A stretch of 64,000 nt of DNA from CAVTWH01 sp963850915 (GCA_963850915.1 CAWKND010000004.1:1-64000); one strand, 5' to 3'. Shown: positions 26,384-35,064, numbered from the stretch's first letter. Notes: generated by a model not told the origin, from the sequence alone. Made by a program: numbers and translations.

Positions 26384-27036
26384 TGCGACTGGTGTTGGTC
26401 GGTCCCCCCGGCGCGGGTAAGGGGACCCAGGCCGAGTTCATCGCCGCTCAACTCGCCGTGCCGAAGATCTCCACCGGGGACATTTTCCGAGCCAACATGC
26501 GCCAGGGCACGCCGCTGGGCATCGAGGCCAAGCGCTTCATGGACGCCGGCCAGCTGGTCCCGGACGAGGTCACCATCAACATGGTGCGCGGCCGGCTGGC
26601 CGAGGGCGACGCAACCGACGGCTTCCTGCTCGACGGCTTCCCGCGTACCCTCCCGCAGGCGGCCGAGCTCGACAAGATCCTCGCCGACCTGGGTACCCAG
26701 CTCGACCTGGTCCTCGAACTCGTCGTCGACGAGGACGAGGTGATCCGCCGGCTCTCGGGCCGGCGCAACTGCCGGGGCTGCGACAAGATCTGGCACGTCG
26801 AGTTCGACCCCACCAAGCAGGAGGGTGTCTGCGACCGCTGCGGTGGCGAGCTCTACCAGCGCGACGATGACAAGGCCGAGGTGATCGAGGAGCGGCTGCG
26901 GGTCTACAACCGGGACACCGCACCGCTGGTCGACTTCTACGGCGCCCAGGGCAAGCTGGTCGGGATCGACGCCACCGGCCCCGTGGAGGACATCACCGTA
27001 CGAGCCTTGGACGCGCTGCGTTCGTACGGCAACTGA
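26383..27036 (+). CDS. adk: adenylate kinase, zinc-LID type
   Basis: Converts AMP plus ATP to two ADP; 217 residues, GTG at 26383 overlapping the secY stop. P-loop GPPGAGKGTQ, the AMP-site region DGFPRTLPQAAEL, and a LID domain with four cysteines (CRGCDKIW, then CDRCGGELYQR) that should bind zinc. The order secY-adk-map is the classical one. Confidence 0.96.
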   Translation: MRLVLVGPPGAGKGTQAEFIAAQLAVPKISTGDIFRANMRQGTPLGIEAKRFMDAGQLVPDEVTINMVRGRLAEGDATDGFLLDGFPRTLPQAAELDKILADLGTQLDLVLELVVDEDEVIRRLSGRRNCRGCDKIWHVEFDPTKQEGVCDRCGGELYQRDDDKAEVIEERLRVYNRDTAPLVDFYGAQGKLVGIDATGPVEDITVRALDALRSYGN

Positions 27037-27054
27037 TCGGGCACACTGGCACAC

Positions 27055-27891
27055 GTGCGTAGTGCGACTCTGGAGATCGAACTCAAGACGCCCGAGCAGC
27101 TGCTGAAGATGCGGGCGGCCGGGCTCGTGGTGGCCTCGGTACTGGACCGGGTACGGGCGGCGGTAGCCCCCGGAGTGAGTACCGGCGAACTGGACGAGCT
27201 GGCCGAGGCGGCGATCCGGGCTGCCGGTGCGGTCCCGTCCTTCAAGGGTTACCACGGCTACCCGGCATCCCTGTGCACCTCGGTGAACGAGCAGATCGTG
27301 CACGCCATCCCAGCTCGCGACCAGGTACTCCGGGAGGGCGACCTGATCTCGATCGACTGCGGGGCGATCCTGGACGGCTGGCACGGCGACAGCGCGGTCA
27401 CCGTCGGCGTGGGCGAGGTACGCCCGGAGCTGACCAAGATGACCCGGGTGGCCGAGAACGCGCTGTGGGCCGGGATCGCCGCCGCCGCTCGTGGAGTGCT
27501 CTCCGGTCGGGGTCGACTGACCGACATCTCGGCAGCCGTGGAGGCGGCCGTACGGGCCGGCGGGCGCTACGGCATCGTGCGCGGGTACGGCGGGCACGGA
27601 ATCGGTACCGAGATGCACCAGGACCCGCACATCAGCAACTTCGGCCGGGCCGGCAAGGGGCCGACCCTGGTACCCGGCATGGCACTGGCGATCGAGCCGA
27701 TGATCACGCTCGGCTCCTCCGTCGGCGTGGAGCTGGCCGACGGCTGGACCGTGGTGACCAAGGACGGCTCGGCCGCCGCCCACGTGGAGCACACGGTCGC
27801 CTTCTTCGCCGACGGGGTGATGGTCACCACGGCCACCGACGGCGGCGCCTCCCGCCTGCCCGCCGACCTGCTCACCGGGCTGGCTGCCTGA
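27055..27891 (+). CDS. map: methionine aminopeptidase, type I
   Basis: Removes initiator methionine; 278 residues from GTG 27055. All five metal ligands can be placed: D in SIDCGAILDGWHGDSAVT (two), H in GYGGHGIGTEMHQ, E in LAIEPMITLGS and E in AAHVEHTVAF. GTG at 27061 would shorten the protein by two residues. It ends the secY-adk-map run, with a hairpin just after the stop. Confidence 0.94.
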   Translation: MRSATLEIELKTPEQLLKMRAAGLVVASVLDRVRAAVAPGVSTGELDELAEAAIRAAGAVPSFKGYHGYPASLCTSVNEQIVHAIPARDQVLREGDLISIDCGAILDGWHGDSAVTVGVGEVRPELTKMTRVAENALWAGIAAAARGVLSGRGRLTDISAAVEAAVRAGGRYGIVRGYGGHGIGTEMHQDPHISNFGRAGKGPTLVPGMALAIEPMITLGSSVGVELADGWTVVTKDGSAAAHVEHTVAFFADGVMVTTATDGGASRLPADLLTGLAA

Positions 27892-27897
27892 CGGGCA

Positions 27898-27916
27898 GGG
27901 GCCGGCGACCGGCCCC
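27898..27916 (+). terminator. map terminator
   Basis: GGGGCCGG (27898-27905), loop CGA, CCGGCCCC (27909-27916): an 8-bp perfect stem seven bases after the map stop. Confidence 0.7.
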
Positions 27917-27978
27917 GCTACCTGAGACTGCCCCGGGCGGAGTCGCGCGGGGCTGACAGGGCGTGCGATCCTCGATAT

Positions 27979-28491
27979 GTGGCGCAGCGGCGGGAAGATC
28001 TACGGGCGGCGGACAAGGATCGGGAGTTCGTGGCCGAGCAGCTGCGTACTGCCCTGAACGAGGGCCGGCTGGACCTCAATGAGTTCGACGAGCGGGTACG
28101 GCAGGCGTACTCCGCCCGTACCTACGGCGAGCTGGACGGCATCCTGGACGACCTGCCCGGGGTGGTGCCGGTCGCCGCTTCCCAGGTGGTACCCGCACAG
28201 CCTGGGCAGCCCTACGCCGCGGCGCCGGCTCACCCCGGTGGCCGCGTCCCGCACTGGCTGCTGGCGGTCTGGGGGAGCTGGCTCACCACGACCTTGATCG
28301 TGCTGGTGATCTGGGCGGCGACCGGGGCCGGCCCGTTCTGGCCGATCTGGGTGTTCGGCCCGTGGGGGGCGATCCTGCTGGTCCGTACCCTCGGCGGTCT
28401 TGCCTCCGGGACCGATCCGGCGGTGGCGGACCGGGAGCGCCGGCGGGCTGAACGGGACCGCCGTCGGACCGGCCGGTTCGACCGCGACTGA
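27979..28491 (+). CDS. DUF1707 / 2TM-domain membrane protein
   Basis: 170 residues from GTG 27979 (VAQRREDLRAADKDREFVAE). Residues about 8-58 match the DUF1707 pattern (RAADKDREFVAEQLRTALNE, LDLNEFDERVRQAYSARTY, ELDGILDDLP), a short helical module common in actinobacteria. A Pro/Ala linker and two membrane helices follow (HWLLAVWGSWLTTTLIVLVI and a second at about 115-135), then a basic C-terminal tail (DRERRRAERDRRRTGRFDRD). Function unknown. It sits between map and infA with its own spacing. Confidence 0.75.
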   Translation: MAQRREDLRAADKDREFVAEQLRTALNEGRLDLNEFDERVRQAYSARTYGELDGILDDLPGVVPVAASQVVPAQPGQPYAAAPAHPGGRVPHWLLAVWGSWLTTTLIVLVIWAATGAGPFWPIWVFGPWGAILLVRTLGGLASGTDPAVADRERRRAERDRRRTGRFDRD

Positions 28492-28497
28492 CTGCCT

Positions 28498-28542
28498 GGC
28501 AGTCGAGCACCCGGCAGTCGAGCACGCAGCGGTCGACCACCC
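28498..28542 (+). repeat. three 15-bp tandem repeats after the DUF1707 gene
   Basis: GGCAGTCGAGCACCC, GGCAGTCGAGCACGC and AGCGGTCGACCACCC, starting six bases after the stop codon. Confidence 0.85.
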
Positions 28543-28578
28543 AGCCCAGGGGCGACCTGGTCAGCTGCCGGTCGGGCG

Positions 28579-28602
28579 TGACACACCCGAGCGCGGGGGT
28601 CG
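28579..28602 (+). promoter_or_regulatory. recurring hairpin motif, copy 3 (infA)
   Basis: TGAC, ACA, CCCG, loop AGCG, CGGG, G, GTCG. Same layout as copies 1 and 2; the outermost pair changes from C-G to U-G, so pairing is kept. This copy is immediately upstream of the putative infA promoter, unlike the other two. Confidence 0.55.
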
Positions 28603-28605
28603 AGT

Positions 28606-28635
28606 TTGGCGTTGTCGTGTACCCGCGCGTAGACT
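28606..28635 (+). promoter_or_regulatory. candidate infA promoter
   Basis: TTGGCG (28606-28611), 18-base spacer, TAGACT (28630-28635). The -10 is a strong match. It would start transcription about 145 bases before infA. Confidence 0.55.
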
Positions 28636-28784
28636 TCTCCATCGGCGCACAGCGTCCACTCTGCCATGCCTGCCACGCGCTTCGGTGGGCCTGGTGGAAC
28701 CGCGGCTGGCGTGGGTCCTCACCCGAGGATCCGCGATGGGCACTGTGAGCTTGTCATGAGACCTGACGTCAGGTAGCGGAGGAC

Positions 28785-29006
28785 ATGCCGAAAAAAGATG
28801 GGGCCATCGAGATCGAGGGCCGAGTGATCGAACCACTCCCGAACGCCATGTTCCGAGTGGAGCTATCCAATGGCCACAAGGTCTTGGCACACATCAGCGG
28901 CAAGATGCGGCAGCACTACATCCGCATCCTGCCCGAGGACCGGGTCGTCGTCGAGCTTTCGCCGTACGACCTCACTCGTGGACGCATCGTCTACCGATAC
29001 AAGTAG
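28785..29006 (+). CDS. infA: translation initiation factor IF-1
   Basis: 73-residue OB-fold factor that blocks the A site during initiation. ATG at 28785 (MPKKDGAIEIEGRVIEPLPN) after AGCGGAGGAC. HISGKMRQHYIRILPEDRVV is diagnostic. It heads the infA-rpmJ-rpsM-rpsK-rpsD-rpoA-rplQ cluster. Confidence 0.97.
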   Translation: MPKKDGAIEIEGRVIEPLPNAMFRVELSNGHKVLAHISGKMRQHYIRILPEDRVVVELSPYDLTRGRIVYRYK

Positions 29007-29042
29007 TCACGTCGGACCGTCACCAGACAGGTAAGGCAACCC

Positions 29043-29156
29043 GTGAAGGTCAAGCCGAGCGTCAAGAAGATCTGCAACAAGTGCCGCGTCATCCGTCGGC
29101 ACGGCCGGGTCATGGTCATCTGCTCTGACCCGCGCCACAAGCAGCGCCAGGGCTGA
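29043..29156 (+). CDS. rpmJ: ribosomal protein bL36, zinc form
   Basis: 37-residue 50S protein from GTG 29043 (VKVKPSVKKICNKCRVIRRH). Zinc ligands C, C, C and H are all present (ICNKC, then VICSDPRH). GTAAGGCAACCC precedes the start; infA is 36 bases upstream. Confidence 0.96.
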   Translation: MKVKPSVKKICNKCRVIRRHGRVMVICSDPRHKQRQG

Positions 29157-29176
29157 ACAGCCCGGACGCCGCTCGT

Positions 29177-29203
29177 TTGACGCAGTCGCACGCCCAGTAC
29201 ATC
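29177..29203 (+). promoter_or_regulatory. weak candidate promoter before rpsM
   Basis: TTGACG (29177-29182) and TACATC (29198-29203) are separated by only 15 bases, shorter than usual. It lies in the 177-base rpmJ-rpsM gap. Confidence 0.3.
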
Positions 29204-29333
29204 TGACAAAGCCCAACCCAGCCGCACGCTTCATGTGTGGCTCACCCCTGGTCGGAGGCCAGGGCCCCGCCGGGGCAGGCGGGGGCGGGACGGGTACAGA
29301 CCTCCGCGAGCACCATGAGGAGTCAGCCCGCAT

Positions 29334-29714
29334 ATGGCACGTCTAGTCGGCGTTGACCTCCCCCGCGAAAAGCGGATGGAGATCGCGCTCACCTACATCT
29401 TCGGGATCGGCCGTACCCGCGCGAGCGAAGCGCTCGTCGCCACCGGCGTCTCCCCGGACAAGCGGGTCAAGGACCTGACTGACGAGGAAGTCGTGCTGCT
29501 GCGCGACTACATCCAAGCCAACTTCAAGGTTGAAGGCGACCTGCGCCGCGAGGTCGCCGCGGACATCCGCCGCAAGGTTGAGATCGGTTGCTACCAGGGC
29601 ATCCGGCACCGTCGTGGGCTGCCCGTCCGTGGGCAGCGCACCCGTACGAACGCGCGTACCCGCAAGGGTCCCAAGCGCACGGTCGCCGGCAAGAAGAAGC
29701 CCGGCAAGAAGTAG
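29334..29714 (+). CDS. rpsM: ribosomal protein uS13
   Basis: 30S head protein bridging to the 50S, 126 residues. ATG at 29334 (MARLVGVDLPREKRMEIALT), with GAGGAG about 16 bases upstream. The C-terminal RGQRTRTNARTRKGPKRTVA and Lys-rich end are typical. Confidence 0.97.
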   Translation: MARLVGVDLPREKRMEIALTYIFGIGRTRASEALVATGVSPDKRVKDLTDEEVVLLRDYIQANFKVEGDLRREVAADIRRKVEIGCYQGIRHRRGLPVRGQRTRTNARTRKGPKRTVAGKKKPGKK

Positions 29715-29792
29715 TAACCAATCCGCCCGCGCCGCTCTCGCAGCGGCGCGGCGGTACGGGACGCACGCAGACAAACAGGAGCGCATACATCC

Positions 29793-30203
29793 ATGCCACC
29801 GAAGGCACGCACCGGCCCGGCCGCCGTCAAGAAGGTTCGGCGTAAAGAACGCAAGAACGTCGCGCACGGCCAGGCCCATATCAAGTCCACGTTCAACAAC
29901 ACCATCGTGTCGATCACCGACCCCACCGGGGCCGTCATCTCCTGGGCCTCGGCTGGCCAGGTCGGCTTCAAGGGCTCGCGTAAGTCGACTCCGTTCGCCG
30001 CTCAGCTGGCCGCCGAGGCCGCTGCCCGTCGGGCGATGGAGCACGGCATGCGCAAGGTCGACGTCTTCGTCAAGGGCCCCGGCTCCGGCCGGGAGACCGC
30101 GATCCGTTCGCTGCAGGCCGCCGGGCTGGAGGTCGGCCAGATCGCCGACGTCACGCCGCAGCCACACAACGGGTGCCGTCCGCCGAAGCGTCGCAGGGTC
30201 TGA
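29793..30203 (+). CDS. rpsK: ribosomal protein uS11
   Basis: 30S platform protein, 136 residues. ATG at 29793 (MPPKARTGPAAVKKVRRKER). NVAHGQAHIKSTFNNTIVSI and the tail VTPQPHNGCRPPKRRRV are typical. 78 bases separate it from rpsM. Confidence 0.97.
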   Translation: MPPKARTGPAAVKKVRRKERKNVAHGQAHIKSTFNNTIVSITDPTGAVISWASAGQVGFKGSRKSTPFAAQLAAEAAARRAMEHGMRKVDVFVKGPGSGRETAIRSLQAAGLEVGQIADVTPQPHNGCRPPKRRRV

Positions 30204-30217
30204 GAGGTTAAAGAGAG

Positions 30218-30844
30218 ATGGCTCGTTATACAGGTGCCGACTGCCGCCGCTGCCGTCGGGAGAAGATGAAGCTCTTCCTCAAGGGCAGCAAGTGCGATGG
30301 GCCGAAGTGCCCGTTTGAGTCTCGTCCCTTCCCGCCCGGCCAGCACGGCCGTGGGCGTCCGAAGGAGACGGAGTACCTGCTCCAGCTCCGCGAGAAGCAG
30401 AAGGCCCGTCGTGTCTACGGCGTGCTGGAGAAGCAGTTCCGCGGGTACTACGAGGAAGCCAACCGCAAGCAGGGCAAGACCGGTGAGGTCCTGCTGCAGA
30501 TCCTCGAGTCGCGGCTGGACAACGTGGTTTACCGGGCTGGCTACGCCCAGTCCCGCGACCACGCCCGCCAGTTGGTCAAGCACGGCCACTTCCGGGTCAA
30601 CGGCAAGAAGGTCGACATCCCGTCGTACCGGGTCAGCGAGCACGACATCGTCGAGGTGCGCGAGAAGTCGCGTGAGATGACGCCGTTCGTGGTCGCCACC
30701 GCGCAGGCTGGTGCCCGCGCTGTCCCGGCCTGGCTGGAGGCGATCCCGACCCAGCTGAAGATCCTCGTGCACTCGCTGCCGGCCCGTCAGGTGATCGACA
30801 CGCAGGTGCAAGAGCAACTGATCGTCGAGCTCTACTCGAAGTAG
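30218..30844 (+). CDS. rpsD: ribosomal protein uS4, zinc form
   Basis: 16S nucleation and fidelity protein, 208 residues, ATG at 30218. The N-terminus carries four cysteines (CRRC, then KCDGPKC), the zinc-bound form. The S4 domain is visible as SRLDNVVYRAGYAQSRDHAR with HGHFRVNGKKVDIPSYRV. Fourteen bases follow rpsK. Confidence 0.96.
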   Translation: MARYTGADCRRCRREKMKLFLKGSKCDGPKCPFESRPFPPGQHGRGRPKETEYLLQLREKQKARRVYGVLEKQFRGYYEEANRKQGKTGEVLLQILESRLDNVVYRAGYAQSRDHARQLVKHGHFRVNGKKVDIPSYRVSEHDIVEVREKSREMTPFVVATAQAGARAVPAWLEAIPTQLKILVHSLPARQVIDTQVQEQLIVELYSK

Positions 30845-31076
30845 AGGTACCCGCTCCGGCCTCGCTGGCGGCGTTGCCCGCCACCCTGTGTGCACAGCTC
30901 GCACACGGCGGTGACGTGCGTCTTGCCGGCGAGGCCGGATCGGACACCACCGGCGTCACATCAAAAGCGACATCTGCGGCCCGGGAGTCAAAGTCGGGTC
31001 TCGGGCGTTGGATTCACAGAGCAAGACCAATGGCGCTGTCAAATAGTGGGCAGCCCGGCAGAAAAGAGACACAAGA

Positions 31077-32099
31077 GTGCTTATCACTCAGCGGCCGACC
31101 CTCTCCGAGGAGCCGATCAGCGACACCCGTTCCCGGTTCATGATCGAACCGCTGGAGCCGGGCTTCGGGTACACCCTGGGCAACTCGCTCCGGCGTACCC
31201 TGCTGTCGTCCATCCCGGGGGCGGCGGTCACCAGCATCAAGGTCGACGGCGTACTGCACGAGTTCACCACCATCCCCGGTGTCAAGGAGGACGTGGTCGA
31301 GTTCGTCATGAACATCAAGGAGCTGTGCGTCAGCTCCGAGCACGACGAGCCGGTCTCCATGTACCTGCGCAAGCAGGGCCCGGGCGACGTCACCGCCGGT
31401 GACATCCAGCCGCCTGCCGGAGTCAGCGTGCACAACGCCGACCTGAAGCTGGCCACCCTGAACAACAAGGGCCGGGTGGACATGGAGCTGACCGTCGAGC
31501 GCGGTCGCGGCTATGTCACCGCCTCGCAGAACAAGCAGGCCGGTGCCGAGATCGGCCGGATCCCGATCGACTCGATCTACTCGCCGGTCCTCAAGGTCAC
31601 CTACCGCGTCGAGGCCACCCGCGTCGAGCAGCGTACCGACTTCGACCGGCTGATCATCGACGTCGAGACCAAGGCGTCCATCTCCCCGCGTACCGCTCTC
31701 GCCTCCGCCGGCTCCACGCTGGTCGAGCTGTTCGGGCTGGCCCGCGAGCTGGACGAGACCGCCGAGGGTATCGACATCGGCCCGTCGCCGCAGGACGCGC
31801 AGCTGGCTGCCGACCTGGCGCTGCCGATCGAGGAGCTGGACCTGACCGTCCGCTCGTACAACTGCCTCAAGCGCGAAGGCATCAACACCGTCGGCGAGCT
31901 GATCGGCCGGACCGAGGCGGACCTGCTCGACATCCGCAACTTCGGGCAGAAGTCGATCGACGAGGTCAAGATGAAGCTGGCCGGGATGGGCCTGGGGCTG
32001 AAGGACTCGGCCCCGGCGTTCGACCCCGCGCACGTCGTGGACACCTTCTCCGAGGTCGACTACGACACCGACGACTACCGCGAGACCGAGCAGCTGTAA
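31077..32099 (+). CDS. rpoA: RNA polymerase alpha subunit
   Basis: Dimeric assembly platform of RNA polymerase, 340 residues, GTG at 31077 (VLITQRPTLSEEPISDTRSR). The N-terminal domain has FTLGNSLRRTLL-type wording (YTLGNSLRRTLLSSIPGAAV). The C-terminal domain (about 255-320) has EELDLTVRSYNCLKREGINT and NFGQKSIDEVKMKLAGMGLG. The 232-base gap after rpsD shows no clear promoter. Confidence 0.97.
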   Translation: MLITQRPTLSEEPISDTRSRFMIEPLEPGFGYTLGNSLRRTLLSSIPGAAVTSIKVDGVLHEFTTIPGVKEDVVEFVMNIKELCVSSEHDEPVSMYLRKQGPGDVTAGDIQPPAGVSVHNADLKLATLNNKGRVDMELTVERGRGYVTASQNKQAGAEIGRIPIDSIYSPVLKVTYRVEATRVEQRTDFDRLIIDVETKASISPRTALASAGSTLVELFGLARELDETAEGIDIGPSPQDAQLAADLALPIEELDLTVRSYNCLKREGINTVGELIGRTEADLLDIRNFGQKSIDEVKMKLAGMGLGLKDSAPAFDPAHVVDTFSEVDYDTDDYRETEQL

Positions 32100-32170
32100 G
32101 CCGGCCGAGCGCCGCAGGACACGACGCTGCGCAGCAGACAACGCTGTGTAGAACACAACGAGGAGCACCA

Positions 32171-32710
32171 ATGCCCACGCCCACCAAGGGTCCCCGCCTC
32201 GGCGGAAGTCCGGCGCACGAGCGGCTGATGCTGGCCAACCTGGCCACCGAGCTGTTCCGGCACGGCAAGATCACCACCACCGAGACGAAGGCCAAGCGGG
32301 TACGCCCGCTCGCCGAGCAGCTCATCACCAAGGCCAAGCGCGGTGACCTGCACTCGCGTCGGCGGGTACTCACCGTGGTCCGGGACAAGGACGTGGTGTT
32401 CTCGCTGTTCGACGAGATCGCGCCGCGGTTCGCCAACCGTGAGGGTGGCTACACCCGGATCGTGAAGACCGGGCCGCGCAAGGGTGACAACGCACCGATG
32501 GCGATCATCTCGCTGGTCGAGGAGCTGGTAGTCGCGGCACCCGCGAAGGCCACCAAGTCCGCCGCGCGCAAGACGACCAGGGCTGAGGCCGTGGCCGCGC
32601 TGGCCGGGGACGACGACGAGGCCACGCCGGTCAGCAGCGCATCCCCGGCGTCCGCGGCCCCGGCCGTGGATGACGTCGAGGACGACGAGGCCGACGAGGA
32701 CAAGGCCTGA
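32171..32710 (+). CDS. rplQ: ribosomal protein bL17 with Ala/Asp-rich tail
   Basis: 50S protein near the exit tunnel, 179 residues. ATG at 32171 (MPTPTKGPRLGGSPAHERLM) after GAGGAG. The core ends near residue 117 (NAPMAIISLVEEL); the remaining 60 residues are Ala/Lys then Asp/Glu-rich (DDVEDDEADEDKA), longer than the E. coli protein. Confidence 0.96.
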   Translation: MPTPTKGPRLGGSPAHERLMLANLATELFRHGKITTTETKAKRVRPLAEQLITKAKRGDLHSRRRVLTVVRDKDVVFSLFDEIAPRFANREGGYTRIVKTGPRKGDNAPMAIISLVEELVVAAPAKATKSAARKTTRAEAVAALAGDDDEATPVSSASPASAAPAVDDVEDDEADEDKA

Positions 32711-32727
32711 TCAGCGGTACAGCACCG

Positions 32728-32766
32728 GACGAGCCCGGTACCCCCTCGGGAGGTACCGGGCTCGTC
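32728..32766 (+). terminator. terminator after rplQ
   Basis: GACGAGCCCGGTACC (32728-32742) and GGTACCGGGCTCGTC (32752-32766) pair perfectly over 15 bp around a nine-base loop, 18 bases after the rplQ stop. It ends just before truA. Confidence 0.85.
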
Positions 32767-32781
32767 CGTCTGCGCCTGTCG

Positions 32782-33564
32782 GTGAGCTACGACGGTACCG
32801 ACTTCTCCGGCTGGGCTGTGCAACCAGGCCGCAGGACGGTGGCGGGGGTACTCCAGGGCGAGCTGGAGCGGCTCTGCGGCCCAGGTGGTGCAACGGGGCT
32901 GACCGTGGCCGGGCGTACCGATGCTGGCGTACACGCGACCGGCCAGGTGTGCCATGTGGACGTACCGGCGCCGGTCTGGGAGCGGCTCGCCGACTCCCTG
33001 GTACGGCGCCTCGCCGGCCTGCTCCCGCCCGACGTCCGGGTACCCGGGGTCCAGCCGGTACCCGCCGACTTCGACGCCCGCTTCGCCGCGCTGTGGCGCC
33101 GCTACGAGTACCGGGTGACCGATGCCCCGTGGGGTGCTCCGCCGCTGCGCGCCCGGGACACGCTGGCCTGGTCGCGCCCGCTGGACCTGGCGCTGCTCAA
33201 CGAGGCGAGCGCGGGCCTGACCGGCGAGCACGACTTCGCGGCGTTCTGCCGGCGCAAGGAGAACGCGACCACCATCCGGGCGGTCAGCGCGCTGTCCTGG
33301 CGGCGGGACGACGACGGGGTACTCGTGGCTACCGTGGCGGCGGACGCGTTCTGCCAAGCGATGGTACGCAGCCTGGTCGGCGCGCTGTTGACGGTCGGGG
33401 ACGGGCGGCGCCCGGTGGATTGGCCGGCTGGACTGCTCGCCCGCACGGTACGCGCCGACGAGGTGGGCGTGGCACCGCCGCACGGACTCACGCTGGTGGC
33501 CGTCGGGTACCCGGAAAGCGACTTTGCCGCCCGTGCCGAGATCACCCGGAACCGGCGCGGCTGA
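32782..33564 (+). CDS. truA: tRNA pseudouridine synthase A
   Basis: Makes pseudouridine at positions 38-40 of the anticodon arm. The catalytic Asp lies in AGRTDAGVHATGQV; HDFAAFCRRKENATTIR and DAFCQAMVRSLVGALL are typical. With GTG at 32782 the protein is 260 residues and starts MSYDGTDFSGW, which cuts off the usual first strand (VRLRLSVSYDG is encoded in frame just upstream). No ATG, GTG or TTG precedes in frame after rplQ; a CTG at 32707 overlaps the rplQ stop. The true start is therefore uncertain and the N-terminus may be longer by 8-25 residues. Confidence 0.9.
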   Translation: MSYDGTDFSGWAVQPGRRTVAGVLQGELERLCGPGGATGLTVAGRTDAGVHATGQVCHVDVPAPVWERLADSLVRRLAGLLPPDVRVPGVQPVPADFDARFAALWRRYEYRVTDAPWGAPPLRARDTLAWSRPLDLALLNEASAGLTGEHDFAAFCRRKENATTIRAVSALSWRRDDDGVLVATVAADAFCQAMVRSLVGALLTVGDGRRPVDWPAGLLARTVRADEVGVAPPHGLTLVAVGYPESDFAARAEITRNRRG

Positions 33565-33579
33565 CCGCACCGGCGTCGG

Positions 33580-33607
33580 GTGTCTCGTGTCTGGTGTCTG
33601 GTGTCAG
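33580..33607 (+). repeat. four heptamer repeats between truA and its convergent neighbour
   Basis: GTGTCTC, GTGTCTG, GTGTCTG, GTGTCAG in tandem. The last unit contains the stop codon of the minus-strand gene ending at 33604. Confidence 0.8.
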
Positions 33608-35064
33608 TGAGCCGAGCTCGCCGGGACCGAAGGTGCGTCGGAGGAGGGTACGGCCGGCGGGTTCAGCGTCCGGTTGGTCAGTACCGTCTCGTTGAGGTAG
33701 GCCTCCACCAGGTCGCTGACCATCTGGGTGACCGCCGGGTTCTTGGCGTCCGGGTCTGCTCCGTCGGCCCGTGCGATCACGCAGTAGAGCAGGAAGTGGC
33801 CGCGGGTGTCCCAGGCCAGCTGGGTCTTGGCGCGGCCGATCACGTCGGTGGCCCCGCCGGCCATGAAGCCGGTGAACCGCCCCTTGGTGGCGCCGACGAC
33901 ATCGCGTACCCCGTCGTTGACCTGCTTCGCGGTGGTCGCGTCACGCAGGTTGAACAGTCCCGTGGTGATCACGTACTGCTGGTCGGCGGTGAGCAGGGTG
34001 GCCCGTACCACCTGGGTGCAGCCCGCGTTGGCCAGCAGTGTGATCAGGTCGCCCACCACGGCGTTCTTGCAGTCGCCCGCGTCGGACTTGACCACCTGGT
34101 AGGGCTGGAGGCCGGCCGGCGCGGCGGAGGCCGAGGCCGAGCCGGACGGCTTCGCGGCCGCCGAGCCGGAGGCGGTGGCCGGACCGACGTTGAAGCTGGC
34201 CGCCGGGAAGACCTCCGCGACCGTCAGCGGTGCCGGGTCGATGGTCTGGTTGGAGATGTCGTGCACGGTAGCGCCGGTCTTGCCGTCCGGGCCCGGCTTG
34301 CCGCCGAAGAACATCACGTGGAGGCCGAAGCCGCAGACAGCCAGCAGGGCGACGGTGGCCACGATGGCGAGTACCGGGGTCCACGGGCTGCGCTTGCGGC
34401 CGGGTACCCGACCGGACGGGCCGCCGGGTTCGCCGGGGCGCTCGTCGTCGTAGTAGTCGTCGCCGGTACGCGGGCGGGGCGGAGCGCCGGTGGGGCGGGT
34501 ACGCGGGTCGACGGGTGCGCCGACGCCGTACTGGTTGACCCGGGCCGGCCGGTCGCCGTAGCCGCCAGCCTCATACTGGCCGCCCGAGTACTGACCACCG
34601 GAGTACTGGCCGTCCGGGCGGGCGCCTTCCGGCGGCGGGCCGTAGGCCCCCCGGCGCTGCCCGGGTGGGTCGGCGTAGCCACGGCGGGCCCGGTCGTCGT
34701 ACTCGTCCGGACCCTGCGGGGGCCGGCCGGGCGGACGCGGCTGCTCCCAGCCGCGCTCGCCGTCGGCGGGCGGCCGGGTGACGCTCGGGCCGTCCCGCCG
34801 GACAAACCGGTCAGTGAGGTGGCTCTGCCCGTAACGCGGATCCTCGGCGGGCTCGGCCGGTACGGCGGGTCGACGGCTGCCGTAGACGCCCGTGGGTGGC
34901 GGTCCACCGCGCTCGTCGGGTGGGTACGGCTGGCGGGCCGTGCGCTCGCTCTGCCAGGCGTCGTCACCAGCGCCTTCATCCGCGGCGCGGCGCCGGCCGC
35001 GGGCAGCCGGGTCCGGCTCGGAAGGCGGCCAGCCACCGTTCGGATCGCCGTACCCATAAGTCAT
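33604..35064 (-). CDS. single-pass membrane protein with disordered Pro/Gly-rich N-terminus
   Basis: 486 residues from ATG 35064 (MTYGYGDPNGGWPPSEPDPA). Residues 1-220 are Pro/Gly/Arg/Asp-rich and disordered, with a small tandem repeat (QYSGGQYSGGQYEAGGYGDR). One membrane helix follows at about 225-250 (WTPVLAIVATVALLAVCGFG). The outer part, about 230 residues, has two cysteines (GDCKNAVV and NAGCTQVV) that may form a disulphide, and a conserved-looking fold around TGLFNLRDATTAKQV. This plan (cytosolic disordered tail, one helix, compact outer domain) is common in Micromonosporaceae; function unknown. Divergent from the methyltransferase gene. Confidence 0.75.
   Translation of the reverse strand: MTYGYGDPNGGWPPSEPDPAARGRRRAADEGAGDDAWQSERTARQPYPPDERGGPPPTGVYGSRRPAVPAEPAEDPRYGQSHLTDRFVRRDGPSVTRPPADGERGWEQPRPPGRPPQGPDEYDDRARRGYADPPGQRRGAYGPPPEGARPDGQYSGGQYSGGQYEAGGYGDRPARVNQYGVGAPVDPRTRPTGAPPRPRTGDDYYDDERPGEPGGPSGRVPGRKRSPWTPVLAIVATVALLAVCGFGLHVMFFGGKPGPDGKTGATVHDISNQTIDPAPLTVAEVFPAASFNVGPATASGSAAAKPSGSASASAAPAGLQPYQVVKSDAGDCKNAVVGDLITLLANAGCTQVVRATLLTADQQYVITTGLFNLRDATTAKQVNDGVRDVVGATKGRFTGFMAGGATDVIGRAKTQLAWDTRGHFLLYCVIARADGADPDAKNPAVTQMVSDLVEAYLNETVLTNRTLNPPAVPSSDAPSVPASSAH

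Larger units (their letters stand above)
28492..28784 (+). other. intergenic region upstream of infA
   Basis: 293 bases without a gene: tandem 15-bp repeats right after the stop (28498-28542), the recurring hairpin motif (28579-28602), a likely promoter (28606-28635) and the infA leader. Confidence 0.7.
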
